64,000 nucleotides of DNA from Lewinella sp. LCG006 (GTDB lineage Bacteria > Bacteroidota > Bacteroidia > Chitinophagales > Saprospiraceae): the NCBI RefSeq assembly GCF_040784935.1, contig NZ_CP160680.1:3256501-3320500 (forward strand), read 5' to 3'. Under the pieces are notes generated by a model. The model was not told where the DNA came from, made no database searches, and was given only the letters and a program-made list of their open reading frames with translations. Of this stretch, positions 35,567 through 45,613 are shown one piece after another. Position numbers and translations under genes: made by a program. Each line of letters starts with the position of its first letter. Within the stretch, counting starts at the first letter, position 1.

Positions 35567-35575
35567 AATTTGGTG

Positions 35576-35659
35576 TGCCCAGAACAGGACTTGAACCTGC
35601 ACGCCCTTGCGAGCACCAGCCCCTCAAGCTGGCGTGTATACCAATTTCACCACCTGGGC
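35576..35659 (-). tRNA. tRNA-Leu (anticodon GAG)
   Basis: The minus strand gives an 84-nt tRNA with a long variable arm, as expected for Leu: acceptor GCCCAGG paired with TCTGGGC, discriminator A, D-arm region GTGAAATTGGTATACAC and anticodon arm CCAGC-TTGAGGG-GCTGG with anticodon GAG. The T arm is GCAGG-TTCAAGT-CCTGT. CCA is not encoded directly after the discriminator. The terminator at 35533-35566 follows it. Confidence 0.95.
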
Positions 35660-35837
35660 AGTTTGTTTATGAAGAAGAAACTTCTTTCCTCTTGCAAAAG
35701 TTTCGCAAAGATAGTAAAAGCAATGAATTTTCAAATAACGGAGAAAAAAAAATAGCGTGAACGTGGCAATACGGGAAACTTTGATCAGGATCGTCTTATA
35801 ATTAGGATTTCTGTCAAAGTACTTCGTTTTATCGCTG

Positions 35838-36599
35838 CTACTTACTCAGTGCTCTTGCGCGTAAGCGCTGCAAAAACGGACTGGCGAAAATAAAGTCCTG
35901 AAGGTATTCATTGTCACTTTCCAATACCTCATCTTTACTACCGCGCCAGGTAATTTCACCCTGGTAAAGGAGAATAATATTATCCCCAATCTCCATCACG
36001 GAATTCATGTCGTGGGTGTTGATGACGGTAGTAATGTTTTTCTCAACCGTAATATCCTTGATGAGTTCGTCGATGACGATGGAGGTCTTGGGATCAAGGC
36101 CCGAGTTGGGTTCATCACAAAAAAGGTACTTCGGATCAAGGACGATAGCCCTGGCAATACCTACACGCTTTTGCATTCCACCGCTGGTTTCGGAAGGATA
36201 TTTACTGTTTGCTCCTTCGAGGCTTACACGTTCCAGACAACGATTGACTTGTGTCAATTTCTCTTTGGCGGTCATGTTGGTAAACATATCGAGTGGGAAG
36301 CGTACGTTTTCTTCTACCGTCATAGAATCAAACAGTGCCGATGCCTGAAAAAGCATGCCTACCTCCATCCTAATGGAGCGCACTGCTTTTTTATCTAACG
36401 AAAAGAAATTGGTATCTCCGTACCAAACGGAACCTTCCGTTGGTTGGTGTAGGCCTACTAATAATTTCAGAAGTACCGTTTTACCTGCTCCGGAGCGGCC
36501 AATAATAAGATTGGTCTTTCCTGGGTGAAATTCGGTAGTAATGCCTTTAAGTACAGTGGTATCACCAAAAGCCTTGATTAAATTTTCGGTTCTGATCAT
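35838..36599 (-). CDS. ABC transporter ATPase, MlaF type
   Basis: The 253-residue ATPase has Walker A GRSGAGKTVLLK, Q-loop MLFQASALFDSMTVEENV, signature SGGMQKRVGIARA, Walker B YLFCDEPNSGLD and switch His in INTHDMNSV. The GRSGAGKT loop, ASALFDSMTVEENV and SGGMQKRV pattern are characteristic of MlaF/Ttg2A/Mkl ATPases that drive phospholipid transport between membranes. It follows the MlaE-type permease with a 14-base gap. A substrate-binding MCE (MlaD) gene is not adjacent; the next feature is a tRNA. It works at the inner-membrane cytoplasmic face. Confidence 0.9.
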   Translation of the reverse strand: MIRTENLIKAFGDTTVLKGITTEFHPGKTNLIIGRSGAGKTVLLKLLVGLHQPTEGSVWYGDTNFFSLDKKAVRSIRMEVGMLFQASALFDSMTVEENVRFPLDMFTNMTAKEKLTQVNRCLERVSLEGANSKYPSETSGGMQKRVGIARAIVLDPKYLFCDEPNSGLDPKTSIVIDELIKDITVEKNITTVINTHDMNSVMEIGDNIILLYQGEITWRGSKDEVLESDNEYLQDFIFASPFLQRLRARALSK

Positions 36600-36613
36600 T
36601 TTTTCTAAACTTA

Positions 36614-37360
36614 TTAGGTGAAAACTACGGCAATCAGGTAGTCAAATAAAAGGATAAGAATATCACTGAAAACTACGGCATTGGTACTGGCGCGTCCTAG
36701 CTCAATGCTTCCCCCCTTTACGTAGTAACCCTGATAGCAGGGGACGGAAGTAAGGATAAAGGCAAAGACAAATGACTTGATAAACATCAAGGTGATGTTG
36801 TAAGAAACAAAATAGGAGCGTACGCCTAACTCATACTCTGCATGAGAGATCAGGCCCACGGGCACGGTGGCCAAATAACCACCCAAAATACTGACAAAAG
36901 CAGCGATGGCTACCAGCATGGGGATCATGATCAGGGCTCCAATTACCTTGGGCATAATCAGATAAGCAGCCGTATTGACCCCCATGATTTCCATGGCGTC
37001 AATGTGTTCTTTTTGGCGCATCCCGCCAATTTCGGCAGCGAGATTGGAACCCACCTTGCCCGCTAAGACCAGGCAGGTAATCGTGGGCGCTAATTCAATG
37101 ATAGTGGTATCTCTGACAATGTAGCCAATGTAATAGCGAGGAACAAAACTATCCTGAAGCTGGTAAGCAAACTGAATGGCTGTAACCGCACCAATGAAAA
37201 CGGCAATAAGTGCCACAATCACCAAAGAGCCAACGCCGATATCATTCATCTGGCGCATGGTCTCCTTGTAATACATGGAGGTTTTCTCAGGGCGGGCGAT
37301 TGCTGTTCCCATTAATTGGAAATACCTGCCAACGTGAGCTAAAAAACGATTAATGATCAT
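36614..37360 (-). CDS. MlaE-family permease
   Basis: The 248-residue inner-membrane protein has about five or six hydrophobic segments. Conserved MlaE blocks are present: GVGSLVIVALIAVFIGAVTA, ELAPTITCLVLAGKVGSNLA, AEIGGMRQKEHIDAMEIMGV and LIMPKVIGALIMIPMLVAIA. It begins at ATG 37360 (MIINRFLAHVG); a TTG start 18 codons earlier is possible but adds no conserved sequence. With the adjacent MlaF-type ATPase it forms the core of an outer-membrane lipid-asymmetry or lipid-transport ABC system. Its periplasmic partner must be encoded elsewhere. Confidence 0.9.
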   Translation of the reverse strand: MIINRFLAHVGRYFQLMGTAIARPEKTSMYYKETMRQMNDIGVGSLVIVALIAVFIGAVTAIQFAYQLQDSFVPRYYIGYIVRDTTIIELAPTITCLVLAGKVGSNLAAEIGGMRQKEHIDAMEIMGVNTAAYLIMPKVIGALIMIPMLVAIAAFVSILGGYLATVPVGLISHAEYELGVRSYFVSYNITLMFIKSFVFAFILTSVPCYQGYYVKGGSIELGRASTNAVVFSDILILLFDYLIAVVFT

Positions 37361-37585
37361 GCTGAGATTTCGAGGGTCAGTTTTATGGGGAACAGCAAAA
37401 TTAGTTAAAAGCAACCGGATAGGCGACAGAAATCATCATGGTTTTAGCTTTTATAACTAACCAGATAGCCATTACTAAGTTATTTTTGTTCCGTCACTAA
37501 GTGGCACTTGGCTATTTTTGTTCCAATCCTCTCAACAACAATGTTTGTGTAGAGGTTGTAATAGGTCATTAAAAAACAGGAAATT

Positions 37586-38299
37586 TTGTCAAATACGAGC
37601 ACTGATCATCAGGTGATCGCCATTAGCGGAGGCAGCCGGGGCATTGGTTTAGCTATCGCAAAACAGTTGGCTGAAAAGGGTTGGCAGGTAGCTATTGCGG
37701 CCCGCTCAGCGATTGAACTGGCCCAATTACAACAGGACTGGCAAGCCAATGAATGGCCACCGTTGTTGGTTTTTTCGGGAGATCTTAGTCAAGCTGAAGA
37801 TTGTGCAAAGTGGGGCCAGTATTTACAGCAGCACTGTACTCAAATAGCAGCTTTGGTTCATAATTTAGGGGCTTTCGCTCCCGGTACACTACTGGAGGGG
37901 CCAGTTGACCAATTGGAACACTTCCTGGCTACCAATGTGCTGAGTGCGCATTATCTGACCCGTGCTTGCTTGCCTTTGTTAGAAAAAGCAGCATTGGCGA
38001 ATATCCTCACGATTGGATCAGTTGCCAGCACCGACTGGCCCATGGATCTTGCCGCTTATGCTTTGAGCAAACACGCATTGGAAGCTTGGCATCGGCAGTT
38101 GGCAAAAGAACTGGCGGGAACCAATATCAGAACTTCCTTGCTGCGGCCAGGAGCTACTTTTACCAGCTCTTGGGACGGTGTAGACATTGATCCTGCATTG
38201 CTGTTGAGTGCGGATAGGGTGGCAGCTTTAGCTACACAGATGATTCTTTCACCAGCAAATGAACACTTGGAAGAAGTGTGTCTGCGGCCACGTACTTAA
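37586..38299 (+). CDS. Short-chain dehydrogenase/reductase (first of tandem pair)
   Basis: The 237-residue enzyme has the SDR Rossmann motif (VIAISGGSRGIGLAIAKQL), the LVHNLGAFAPG variant of the NNAG motif and the active-site block ILTIGSVAS...YALSK with the Tyr-x-x-x-Lys pair. It uses a nicotinamide cofactor for an unknown alcohol or carbonyl substrate. No ATG precedes the conserved region; TTG at 37586 is the best start, with a GTG nine codons later possible. A second SDR follows after 25 bases; the two are distant paralogues and probably co-transcribed. Confidence 0.85.
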   Translation: MSNTSTDHQVIAISGGSRGIGLAIAKQLAEKGWQVAIAARSAIELAQLQQDWQANEWPPLLVFSGDLSQAEDCAKWGQYLQQHCTQIAALVHNLGAFAPGTLLEGPVDQLEHFLATNVLSAHYLTRACLPLLEKAALANILTIGSVASTDWPMDLAAYALSKHALEAWHRQLAKELAGTNIRTSLLRPGATFTSSWDGVDIDPALLLSADRVAALATQMILSPANEHLEEVCLRPRT

Positions 38300-38324
38300 T
38301 TTCGTTTACCGAAAAAGAACTGTT

Positions 38325-39020
38325 ATGAATTATCTCGTTACTGGTGCTAGCCGGGGAATTGGTTTCGCTACTGCTGTAGCTTTGGCAAGCCGCCCAGAGG
38401 ATCGAATTTTTGCACTGAGCAGAAATACTGCTGGTTTGACAGCATTGGTCAATACGGTACAAAGTCAATACGGCACTGCTAATGTAGAAGTGCTTTCAGT
38501 GGATTTGGCGGAAGTGGATGTTGCTGAAATTGTAGATTGGATGAGCCCCTTTGGACGCCTGCACGGAGTGGTCAATAATGCGGGGCTTTTGCTGAAAGCT
38601 TCTTTTCTCGAGTCTACCGAGGAAACCTGGCAGCAGACCTTTAATGTCAATTTCTTTGCTGTAGTACGCCTGCTACAGGGGCTTCATCCCATCATGGAAA
38701 ACACGCATATTCTGAACATAGGTAGCATGGGAGGTTTTCAGGGTAGCTCCAAATTTCCGGGCTTAGCCGCCTACAGTGCTAGTAAAGCTGCCTTGGCCAA
38801 TTTGACAGAATGTCTGGCTGAAGAGTGGAAAGCCGATAATATCCGGTGCAATTGCTTGGCTCCAGGAGCCGTACAAACAGAAATGCTGGCCACCGCATTT
38901 CCAGGCTTCGAAGCGCCAGTAAGTAGCGAGAAAATGGGGGAGATGGTAGCTTGGTTTTTAAGAGAGGGGCATCATTTTTTCAATGGGAAGGTATTACCTG
39001 TATCAATTAGCACCCCTTGA
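38325..39020 (+). CDS. Short-chain dehydrogenase/reductase (second of tandem pair)
   Basis: The 231-residue SDR starts at ATG 38325 (MNYLVTGASRGIG); an in-frame upstream extension overlaps the previous gene and lacks conserved sequence. It has TGASRGIG cofactor binding, VNNAGLLLKASF, ILNIGSMGGF and AYSASKAALANL with catalytic Tyr and Lys, and CLAPGAVQTEM. The Ser-Tyr-Lys triad appears complete. Substrate unknown; FabG-like or sepiapterin-type reductases are possible. It is tandem with the 37586 gene, and a terminator-like hairpin lies about 85 bases downstream. Confidence 0.88.
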   Translation: MNYLVTGASRGIGFATAVALASRPEDRIFALSRNTAGLTALVNTVQSQYGTANVEVLSVDLAEVDVAEIVDWMSPFGRLHGVVNNAGLLLKASFLESTEETWQQTFNVNFFAVVRLLQGLHPIMENTHILNIGSMGGFQGSSKFPGLAAYSASKAALANLTECLAEEWKADNIRCNCLAPGAVQTEMLATAFPGFEAPVSSEKMGEMVAWFLREGHHFFNGKVLPVSISTP

Positions 39021-39885
39021 TTATATACAGCCCCCGGCAGAACAACTCATTTACGCTTAAGTGGAGGCTAAAAACAGGAAAAACAAAATTTGTCCAAAAA
39101 AAAATCGCCCTAAGGAGTACTTAAGGCGATCAACTTTTCATGTGATATTCCGCTTGAAGTCGTTCTACGTGAGAACAGATCATGATTATAGTCATGACAT
39201 TGATTTTTAGGTTTAGCACAATATTGTTACAGACTGAATATGATGTAAAAATATATTTGTTTACTGTTAATGTGTTAAGGTTTTAAGCTTATTTGTGACA
39301 TGGAGCAAGCAAGGGGATGTCACCTTGTAGTGAACAATCATCTCTAGTGCAGTAATACTTTTTAGACATCTTCTAAAGGCAAAGGCGGTAATTAAGTAGT
39401 AGATTTTCAATAAAAAACAATTGCTGAATAAATATATGTGTTTATGTTTTTTTAGAGTGAAACCATAAAGAAATTTACTCGTTTAATATTTTGTTGTGAT
39501 CAAATGTTTCAGTATAATGATTGGAGAGTTGCTAAAAAATCAGATAAAAAAGCAGTTATTGACAATAATCGCTGTCGGCTGCAAATCATTTGGCAGAGAA
39601 AATTTCCCAGGCAGCAAAAATTAAACATAAGCAATCTATATATTTGTGAGGATAAATGGGTGGTATTACTTGTCGGACCCAAATTTTCCATTTAGCTCTT
39701 TCCCCAATATAAAGCGAACCAATAAAATGAAACGGTGCATTTAGACTGCTGTCTAGGTGTAACATTTGCCGTATTTTCCTTTATCAGGAATAGGGCATAG
39801 CGATCAATTGGAGGCAATTTTTTCACGATCATTTGTGATGGAAAGCCTGAAGACAACTATTTAACCTGTGGAATAATCTAAAGAA
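39021..39885. other. 865-base AT-rich intergenic region
   Basis: It contains the terminator-like hairpin at 39104-39130 and then mostly AT-rich sequence without a credible gene. A 63-codon frame at 39504-39695 exists on the plus strand, with a matching-length frame on the other strand; neither shows coding character. The upstream region of the giant adhesin gene lies here, but no clear TAnnTTTG box was found near its start. Its long regulatory region may include distal elements. Confidence 0.5.
39104..39130 (+). terminator. Terminator-like hairpin after the SDR pair
   Basis: ATCGCC-C-TAAG pairs with CTTA-A-GGCGAT around a short GAGTA loop, with an A-run before and moderately T-rich sequence after. 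It suits termination of the SDR transcript, though the U-tract is weak. Confidence 0.55.
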
Positions 39886-42800
39886 ATGAGAAGACTGTTA
39901 CTTTTTTTGTTTGCTTGTATGGTTGTAAATGCGACCTACGCACAACTGGAAATTGAGGAATGTGTTGACCAATCAGAGATAACACTGGCCAGTTTTTGTG
40001 ATGACGCCTGTGTTATTTGTGACATCAATGGTTATACCGGTACCAACTCCTTACCTGGACTGGGAGAAGCCCCTCCAGGGTTCTGTGCCGGCCAATTACA
40101 CAACACCCAGTGGGTGGGGTTTGTGGCCAACTCGACGAGTATTACGATGGCGATTTCCGTATTTGATTGTATGCTGGATCAAGATGGAAATGGGGTAAAT
40201 GAAGGACTACAAATCGGAATTTACAACACCACCGATTGTTCCAATTTTAGTTTAGTCAGTAATTGTGATGATCAGGTGTTTGATAATACCACCCAAAATT
40301 TCACAGCCAATAACCTCACCATCGGAGGTATCTATTTTATCGTTTTAGATGGTGCTTTTGGTGATGTTTGTAGTTTTACCATCAACGTCACCAATGGTAG
40401 TACCACCGCACCAGATGTCGATCAGGATGTTCCTAATATCAATGCTGATCTGACCGTGTGCCAAGGAGGTAGTTTGGACGTTGATGTGGATGATGTCTTT
40501 GGTGCAGGAGCCTACATCTGGACGCTAGATGGTGAGCAGGTAGCTACCGATCAGCAATCATCGATCCAGTTTCCTTCTGATTTGGGGACTTATACCTTGT
40601 GTGTTTTTCCCTACAATCCCTGTAGTGAAGGCGTAGAAGGCTGTGTGGATGTCGAAGTGGTTCCTCCCACACCAGAGCAAATCAGTCGTGTCATTTGTGA
40701 AGGAGAAGAGTACAGCCTTGCGGGGGAAGATTTTACTGATCCTGGCGTTTACGATGTTTTTATCGAAGTAAATGGTGATTGTGATCGTATCATTGAACTT
40801 ACACTGGATGTTATTCCGATTGCTGAAACCTATTTGGAAGAAACGATTTGTGTTTACGATTTCTTCATGGTAGGAAATGAAGAGTTTTCGGAGGAAGGTT
40901 CCTATGAGATCTTACTTCAATCTCCAGCTACGGGCTGTGATTCTATAGTCTATCTGGATTTAGCGGTTATTGGTACACCAGAAACCACGCTTCTGGTGGA
41001 GTCTATCTGTGAAGGAGAGTCTTATGCTATTGGTGGCGATCAACTCACACAAGGAGGGAGCTATTTCTATGAACTTATTGATGAAGTAGGTTGTGACTCT
41101 TTGGTGGATCTTTTCCTCGAAGTATTTCCTCGCCCTAGCAGTCTTACTACCGCTACTATTTGTACGGGAGAGAGCTATCTTTTCAATGGTACCAACTATA
41201 CGGCTGCGGGCAACTATCAAGCCATATTTTCTTTGCCTACGGGTTGTGATAGTGTGGCGAATCTACAACTGTCGGTAGTAACGAGTGTTTCAGAAACCCT
41301 CAACGAAACCATCTGTAACGGAGAGTCCTTTACCGTTGGTAATAGTAGTTTCAACACTAGCGGTAGTTATTCGATACCCTTGACGGCGAACAATGGGTGT
41401 GACTCTATCGTCAATCTTAACCTTACCGTAATAGGCGTTGTCGTCGAGACGGCCAGTGCCTCCATCTGTGCAGGAGAAACTTATACTGTTGATGGCAACG
41501 ATTTTACGGCCAGCGGAACTTACGACCTGCCCTACACGGCTTCCAATGGCTGTGATTCTATCTTCCGACTAACACTGACCGTCTTACCCGTGTTTACCCA
41601 AACGCTCAACCCCAGCATTTGTGCCGGGCAGGTATTTAGCTTTGGCGGAAATGATTTTTCTACCACGGACACCTACGTCGTCACCTTGCCGGGATCAAAT
41701 GGTTGTGATTCTATCACCACCATCAACCTGACGGTGAGTGACCAGATTACGAGTACCGAAAACATTGTGCTCTGTAATGGAGAATCGATCACCGTGGACG
41801 GTACGAACCTCAATACAACGGGTACTTATGACTTCAATTTTACTTCCGCAGGAGGATGTGATAGTTTAGCAACCATCAACCTTACTGTTGGAGACCCCAT
41901 TGTTACGAATTTAGACGAAACCATCTGTCAGGGGCAATCCTATGCCGTGGGAACGGAAAGCTTCGATATGACGGGCATGTACACCGTTGTCCTTACTGCA
42001 TCAGATGGTTGTGACTCTACGGTAAACCTCAACTTGACGGTGACCGATCCCCCTGTAAGTCTCACGCAAGTGACGATTTGTGAAGGGGAAACTTATAATT
42101 TCAACGCCCAAGTGCTCACCACCTCCGGTACTTATACCAGTGCATTGGTGACTCCGCTAGGGTGTGACAGTATTGCGAATCTGGAATTGACCGTCACGGC
42201 AATTATTGAAACCGTTATAGATCCTACCATCTGTACTGGCACCAGTTTCGATATTGGTGGTGATGAACTTACCGTTGCTGGTACCTATGAGTATGTGTTC
42301 CCATCGGCCGCAGGTTGTGACTCCGTAGTGACGGTCAACCTACAAGTAGAAGATGCCATCTATACCCTCCTTGATGAGACCATTTGTGAAGGGGAGTCTT
42401 ATACGGTTGGTGGTAGCAATTACACGATGACTGGCGATTATGAAAATGCCTTTGTTACTCCCGAGGGTTGTGACAGTATTGTTCAGCTGAGTCTTACGGT
42501 TATCCCAACAGTCTTTAGCAATATCAGTGCCCGCATCTGTGCCGGAGAGGTCTTCAATGCTGGCGGAACAGATTATAGTCAGACCGGTATTTACACCAAT
42601 ACTATCCCAGCAGCCTCGGGATGTGATTCGGTCATTACACTGAATTTGACGGTAGTGAATATTCCAGTTACGCCAGTCAATGCTTCTATTTGTGACAGTG
42701 GTTCCTACACCGTTGGTGATAGTACCTTCACAGTAGCCGGGCAATATATGGTAGATCTAGTGTCGGTAGATGGTTGTGACAGTACTATTGTACTGGATCT

Positions 42801-45480
42801 GGTGGTGACGGATTTTTATGAAACCAACCTCAATATCAATCGCTGTGAAGGCGGTTCCTATACCGTCGGTAACAATACCTATACGATGACGGGTATGTAC
42901 CAAAATACCTTTACCTCGCAGGATGGTTGTGATTCGGTAGTTAATCTAAACCTTACGGTGAATCCTATTTTGCGGGATACCTTTTTCGTTGAGCTTTGCC
43001 AGGGTGAAAATTATACCATTGGTGGTGTCCCCTATAATACGACCGGAGAGCATGTAGAGACCATTGCCTCACAAGTGACCGGCTGTGATTCGGTGATCAC
43101 CCTCTTCCTGACGGTACACCCCAACCAGAATGTGACGATTGCAGAAACGATTTGTGATGGCGATATGGTCATGGTAGGCGATAGTACTTACACGACAACA
43201 GGTAGCTTTATTACGCCGCTCACTACGGTAGAGGGCTGTGATTCGATTGTTACACTCAACCTGAATGTGATTCCTATTCCGGAAACACCGCTAGTAGAAG
43301 TTATCTGTGATGGAGAGTCGATCACAGTGGGTATGAATACCTACACGACTACTGGCCAATATACCGATATACTCACCTCGGTCGTAAGTGGCTGTGACTC
43401 GATTGTGTATCTTGATCTCACAGTAAACCCCTTACCAGAGACCCAATTGACGGAAGTTATTTGTGAAGGCGAAGTCTTTAATATCGGTGGTGTAGATTAC
43501 AGTACCACCGGTGTCCACCAGGAGATTGTTGCTTCGGTGGTTACGGGCTGTGATTCGACGATTATTTTGGACCTTACGGTAAACCCCGTTTACGACCAGA
43601 TGATCAGCGATACGATCTGTGAAGGGGAGTTTGTCATGGTAGGGGATAGTACCTACACCACTACAGGCACCTGGCCGACCTTGATGAGCACGATAAACGG
43701 TTGTGATTCTTTGGTGACGCTGGAGCTGACGGTATTACCGATACTTACGACTGATTTGACGGAGACACTGTGTGCAGGTGAGACTTATATGGTCGGAAAC
43801 AACACTTACACCAATACGGGCGTCTTTACGGATGTACTTACCTCTTCTTTCGGTTGTGACTCTATCGTTACGCTGGATTTGACGGTCTTGGCACCCATCG
43901 AAACCTTCCTGGTCGAGGAAATTTGTGATGATGGTGATTATACCGTTGGCACGGAGGTCTTTACGGCTACTGGTGATTATACTGTTGTGCTGACTTCACC
44001 GAGTACGGGCTGTGACAGTACCGTTTATCTAGCCCTTACGGTAAATCCTACTTTTGTGACGACCCTCAATGAAAATATTTGTTCCGACGACGTCTTTACC
44101 GTTGGTGGGGTAGATTATAACCAGACAGGTACCTACCAGGCCGACCTTAGTACGGTGGCTGGTTGTGACAGTACGGTGATTCTGAATTTGACGGTAGCGC
44201 CTTGTGCGCTTACTTACGAAACCAGCTTTACGGATAATGATTGTAATGGAGGTTCAACGGGATCGCTTACGTTCAGTATGGTCATTGGAACACCTCCTTA
44301 TAGCTACACCTGGAGTGCCGTTGCCGGCCCGCTGACGGGCATGGGAGTTGTAGATGGCAACGGTGTTGCTATTGAGATTCCGGGATTACCGGCAGGAGCT
44401 TACCAAATTGAGGTCACTGATGCCAATGATGTTTTTGCAATCATCAACGCCAGCGTAGGAGAGCCTGCAGCACTCGCACTGCAATTGGAAGCGAGCAGCT
44501 ACGGTATATACGAGCTTAGTTGTCCGGGTGCTGCCGATGGTAGCCTGGCGGCAACCGTAAGTGGAGGTACGCCCCCTTACAGCTACACCTGGAGCAATGG
44601 CGCTACGACGCCCACTGCAGAGAACCTGGCCGAGGGGGCCTACAACTTGTTGGTGACAGATGCCAATGGTTGTACCATTACCGCTGGGGAAGCACTGGAA
44701 GCACCAGCACCACTAACGGCTAGTCTGGTGGTCGAATCCCCTCCCTGTTTCGATGACTTGGGCGGAATTGTGAGTGTACCGCAGGTAGAAGGGGGCAACG
44801 GCCCTTACCTGTATTCCATTGATGGTGCAGCCTACACTACGGCCTCTTTCTTTGGCAATGTAGCAATCGGAGATCATGTGATAAGTGTTCAAGACATCAA
44901 TGGCTGTACTTATGAAACCATTGCTACGGTAGAGCAGGCTCCGGAACTAACGGTGACTATTCTGGTAGACAACGACGGTGAATTAACCTACGGTGATAGC
45001 ACGGAGCTGTTTGCACAGACTTCTTATCCCGTGGCAGATTATAAGTGGTCTGGTGGTCCGATAGACTGTTCAGATTGTGACCGACCTTTCATTCGGCCAC
45101 TAGAATCGGTGGCTTACGAAGTAACGGTCACGGATGAGAACGGTTGTACTGCTACGGATCGTGTCATTATCTATGTCCGCAAAGACCGTGGTGTGTACAT
45201 TCCCAATGCCTTCTCCCCTGATGAAGATGGCACCAATGATGTATTCATGATCTACACCGATAACGATGTGGTAGAGATCAAATCTTTCTACGTGTTCAAC
45301 CGCTGGGGCGAATCGATGTACGAAGGCTTTGGCTTTTTGCCCAACGACCCCGCGCAAGGCTGGGATGGCCGCCACCGCGGAGAGATGGTCAACGCTGGCG
45401 TATACATTTACATGGCAGAGATTCTTTTCTCAGATGGGGAAACGCTGATCTACAAAGGAGATGTGGTGCTGATGCGGTAA
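39886..45480 (+). CDS. Giant T9SS-secreted repeat protein (adhesin-like)
   Basis: The 1864-residue protein has a signal peptide (MRRLLLFLFACMVVNATYA) and a Cys-rich N-terminal domain to about residue 265. Then come 23 tandem repeats of about 51 residues (about 265-1445), each with a xxICxGExYxVGG strand and ending in GCDSxVxLxLTV; two Cys per repeat suggest a disulfide in each. Three SprB-like repeats follow (about 1445-1690, e.g. TPPYSYTWSNG and AGAYQIEVTDAND), then a PKD-like segment. The final 95 residues are a type B gliding/T9SS sorting domain (IPNAFSPDEDGTNDVF, FNRWGESMYEG, AGVYIYMAEI). Like SprB, it is probably a surface adhesin moved or displayed by T9SS. It appears monocistronic, with a terminator just downstream. 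Confidence 0.88.
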   Translation: MRRLLLFLFACMVVNATYAQLEIEECVDQSEITLASFCDDACVICDINGYTGTNSLPGLGEAPPGFCAGQLHNTQWVGFVANSTSITMAISVFDCMLDQDGNGVNEGLQIGIYNTTDCSNFSLVSNCDDQVFDNTTQNFTANNLTIGGIYFIVLDGAFGDVCSFTINVTNGSTTAPDVDQDVPNINADLTVCQGGSLDVDVDDVFGAGAYIWTLDGEQVATDQQSSIQFPSDLGTYTLCVFPYNPCSEGVEGCVDVEVVPPTPEQISRVICEGEEYSLAGEDFTDPGVYDVFIEVNGDCDRIIELTLDVIPIAETYLEETICVYDFFMVGNEEFSEEGSYEILLQSPATGCDSIVYLDLAVIGTPETTLLVESICEGESYAIGGDQLTQGGSYFYELIDEVGCDSLVDLFLEVFPRPSSLTTATICTGESYLFNGTNYTAAGNYQAIFSLPTGCDSVANLQLSVVTSVSETLNETICNGESFTVGNSSFNTSGSYSIPLTANNGCDSIVNLNLTVIGVVVETASASICAGETYTVDGNDFTASGTYDLPYTASNGCDSIFRLTLTVLPVFTQTLNPSICAGQVFSFGGNDFSTTDTYVVTLPGSNGCDSITTINLTVSDQITSTENIVLCNGESITVDGTNLNTTGTYDFNFTSAGGCDSLATINLTVGDPIVTNLDETICQGQSYAVGTESFDMTGMYTVVLTASDGCDSTVNLNLTVTDPPVSLTQVTICEGETYNFNAQVLTTSGTYTSALVTPLGCDSIANLELTVTAIIETVIDPTICTGTSFDIGGDELTVAGTYEYVFPSAAGCDSVVTVNLQVEDAIYTLLDETICEGESYTVGGSNYTMTGDYENAFVTPEGCDSIVQLSLTVIPTVFSNISARICAGEVFNAGGTDYSQTGIYTNTIPAASGCDSVITLNLTVVNIPVTPVNASICDSGSYTVGDSTFTVAGQYMVDLVSVDGCDSTIVLDLVVTDFYETNLNINRCEGGSYTVGNNTYTMTGMYQNTFTSQDGCDSVVNLNLTVNPILRDTFFVELCQGENYTIGGVPYNTTGEHVETIASQVTGCDSVITLFLTVHPNQNVTIAETICDGDMVMVGDSTYTTTGSFITPLTTVEGCDSIVTLNLNVIPIPETPLVEVICDGESITVGMNTYTTTGQYTDILTSVVSGCDSIVYLDLTVNPLPETQLTEVICEGEVFNIGGVDYSTTGVHQEIVASVVTGCDSTIILDLTVNPVYDQMISDTICEGEFVMVGDSTYTTTGTWPTLMSTINGCDSLVTLELTVLPILTTDLTETLCAGETYMVGNNTYTNTGVFTDVLTSSFGCDSIVTLDLTVLAPIETFLVEEICDDGDYTVGTEVFTATGDYTVVLTSPSTGCDSTVYLALTVNPTFVTTLNENICSDDVFTVGGVDYNQTGTYQADLSTVAGCDSTVILNLTVAPCALTYETSFTDNDCNGGSTGSLTFSMVIGTPPYSYTWSAVAGPLTGMGVVDGNGVAIEIPGLPAGAYQIEVTDANDVFAIINASVGEPAALALQLEASSYGIYELSCPGAADGSLAATVSGGTPPYSYTWSNGATTPTAENLAEGAYNLLVTDANGCTITAGEALEAPAPLTASLVVESPPCFDDLGGIVSVPQVEGGNGPYLYSIDGAAYTTASFFGNVAIGDHVISVQDINGCTYETIATVEQAPELTVTILVDNDGELTYGDSTELFAQTSYPVADYKWSGGPIDCSDCDRPFIRPLESVAYEVTVTDENGCTATDRVIIYVRKDRGVYIPNAFSPDEDGTNDVFMIYTDNDVVEIKSFYVFNRWGESMYEGFGFLPNDPAQGWDGRHRGEMVNAGVYIYMAEILFSDGETLIYKGDVVLMR

Positions 45481-45506
45481 ACGCTTGTGCCTAGGATAAA
45501 AAATGA

Positions 45507-45558
45507 GAGGCTTACCTTTTCGAGGACATTATTGTGATGTTTCGGGGAGGTAAGCCTC
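45507..45558. terminator. Terminator of the giant adhesin gene
   Basis: GAGGCTTACCT (45507-45517) pairs exactly with 45548-45558 across a 30-base loop and is followed by a short T-run. It lies 27 bases after the adhesin stop codon. Confidence 0.75.
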
Positions 45559-45613
45559 TTTTTGTGAGAGGAAGAACGAGAAAATTATACTGCAAATAGT
45601 TTGACCAATCAAG

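Noticed and set aside
37485-37505. Third copy of the 123-bp hairpin element
   Set aside because: Only a short TTTTGTTCCGTC-like stretch matches. There is no paired left arm and no GACGG at the expected distance.
39504-39695. 63-codon plus-strand frame in the long intergenic region
   Set aside because: AT-rich, with an equal-length frame on the other strand. Composition looks noncoding and no start context is seen.
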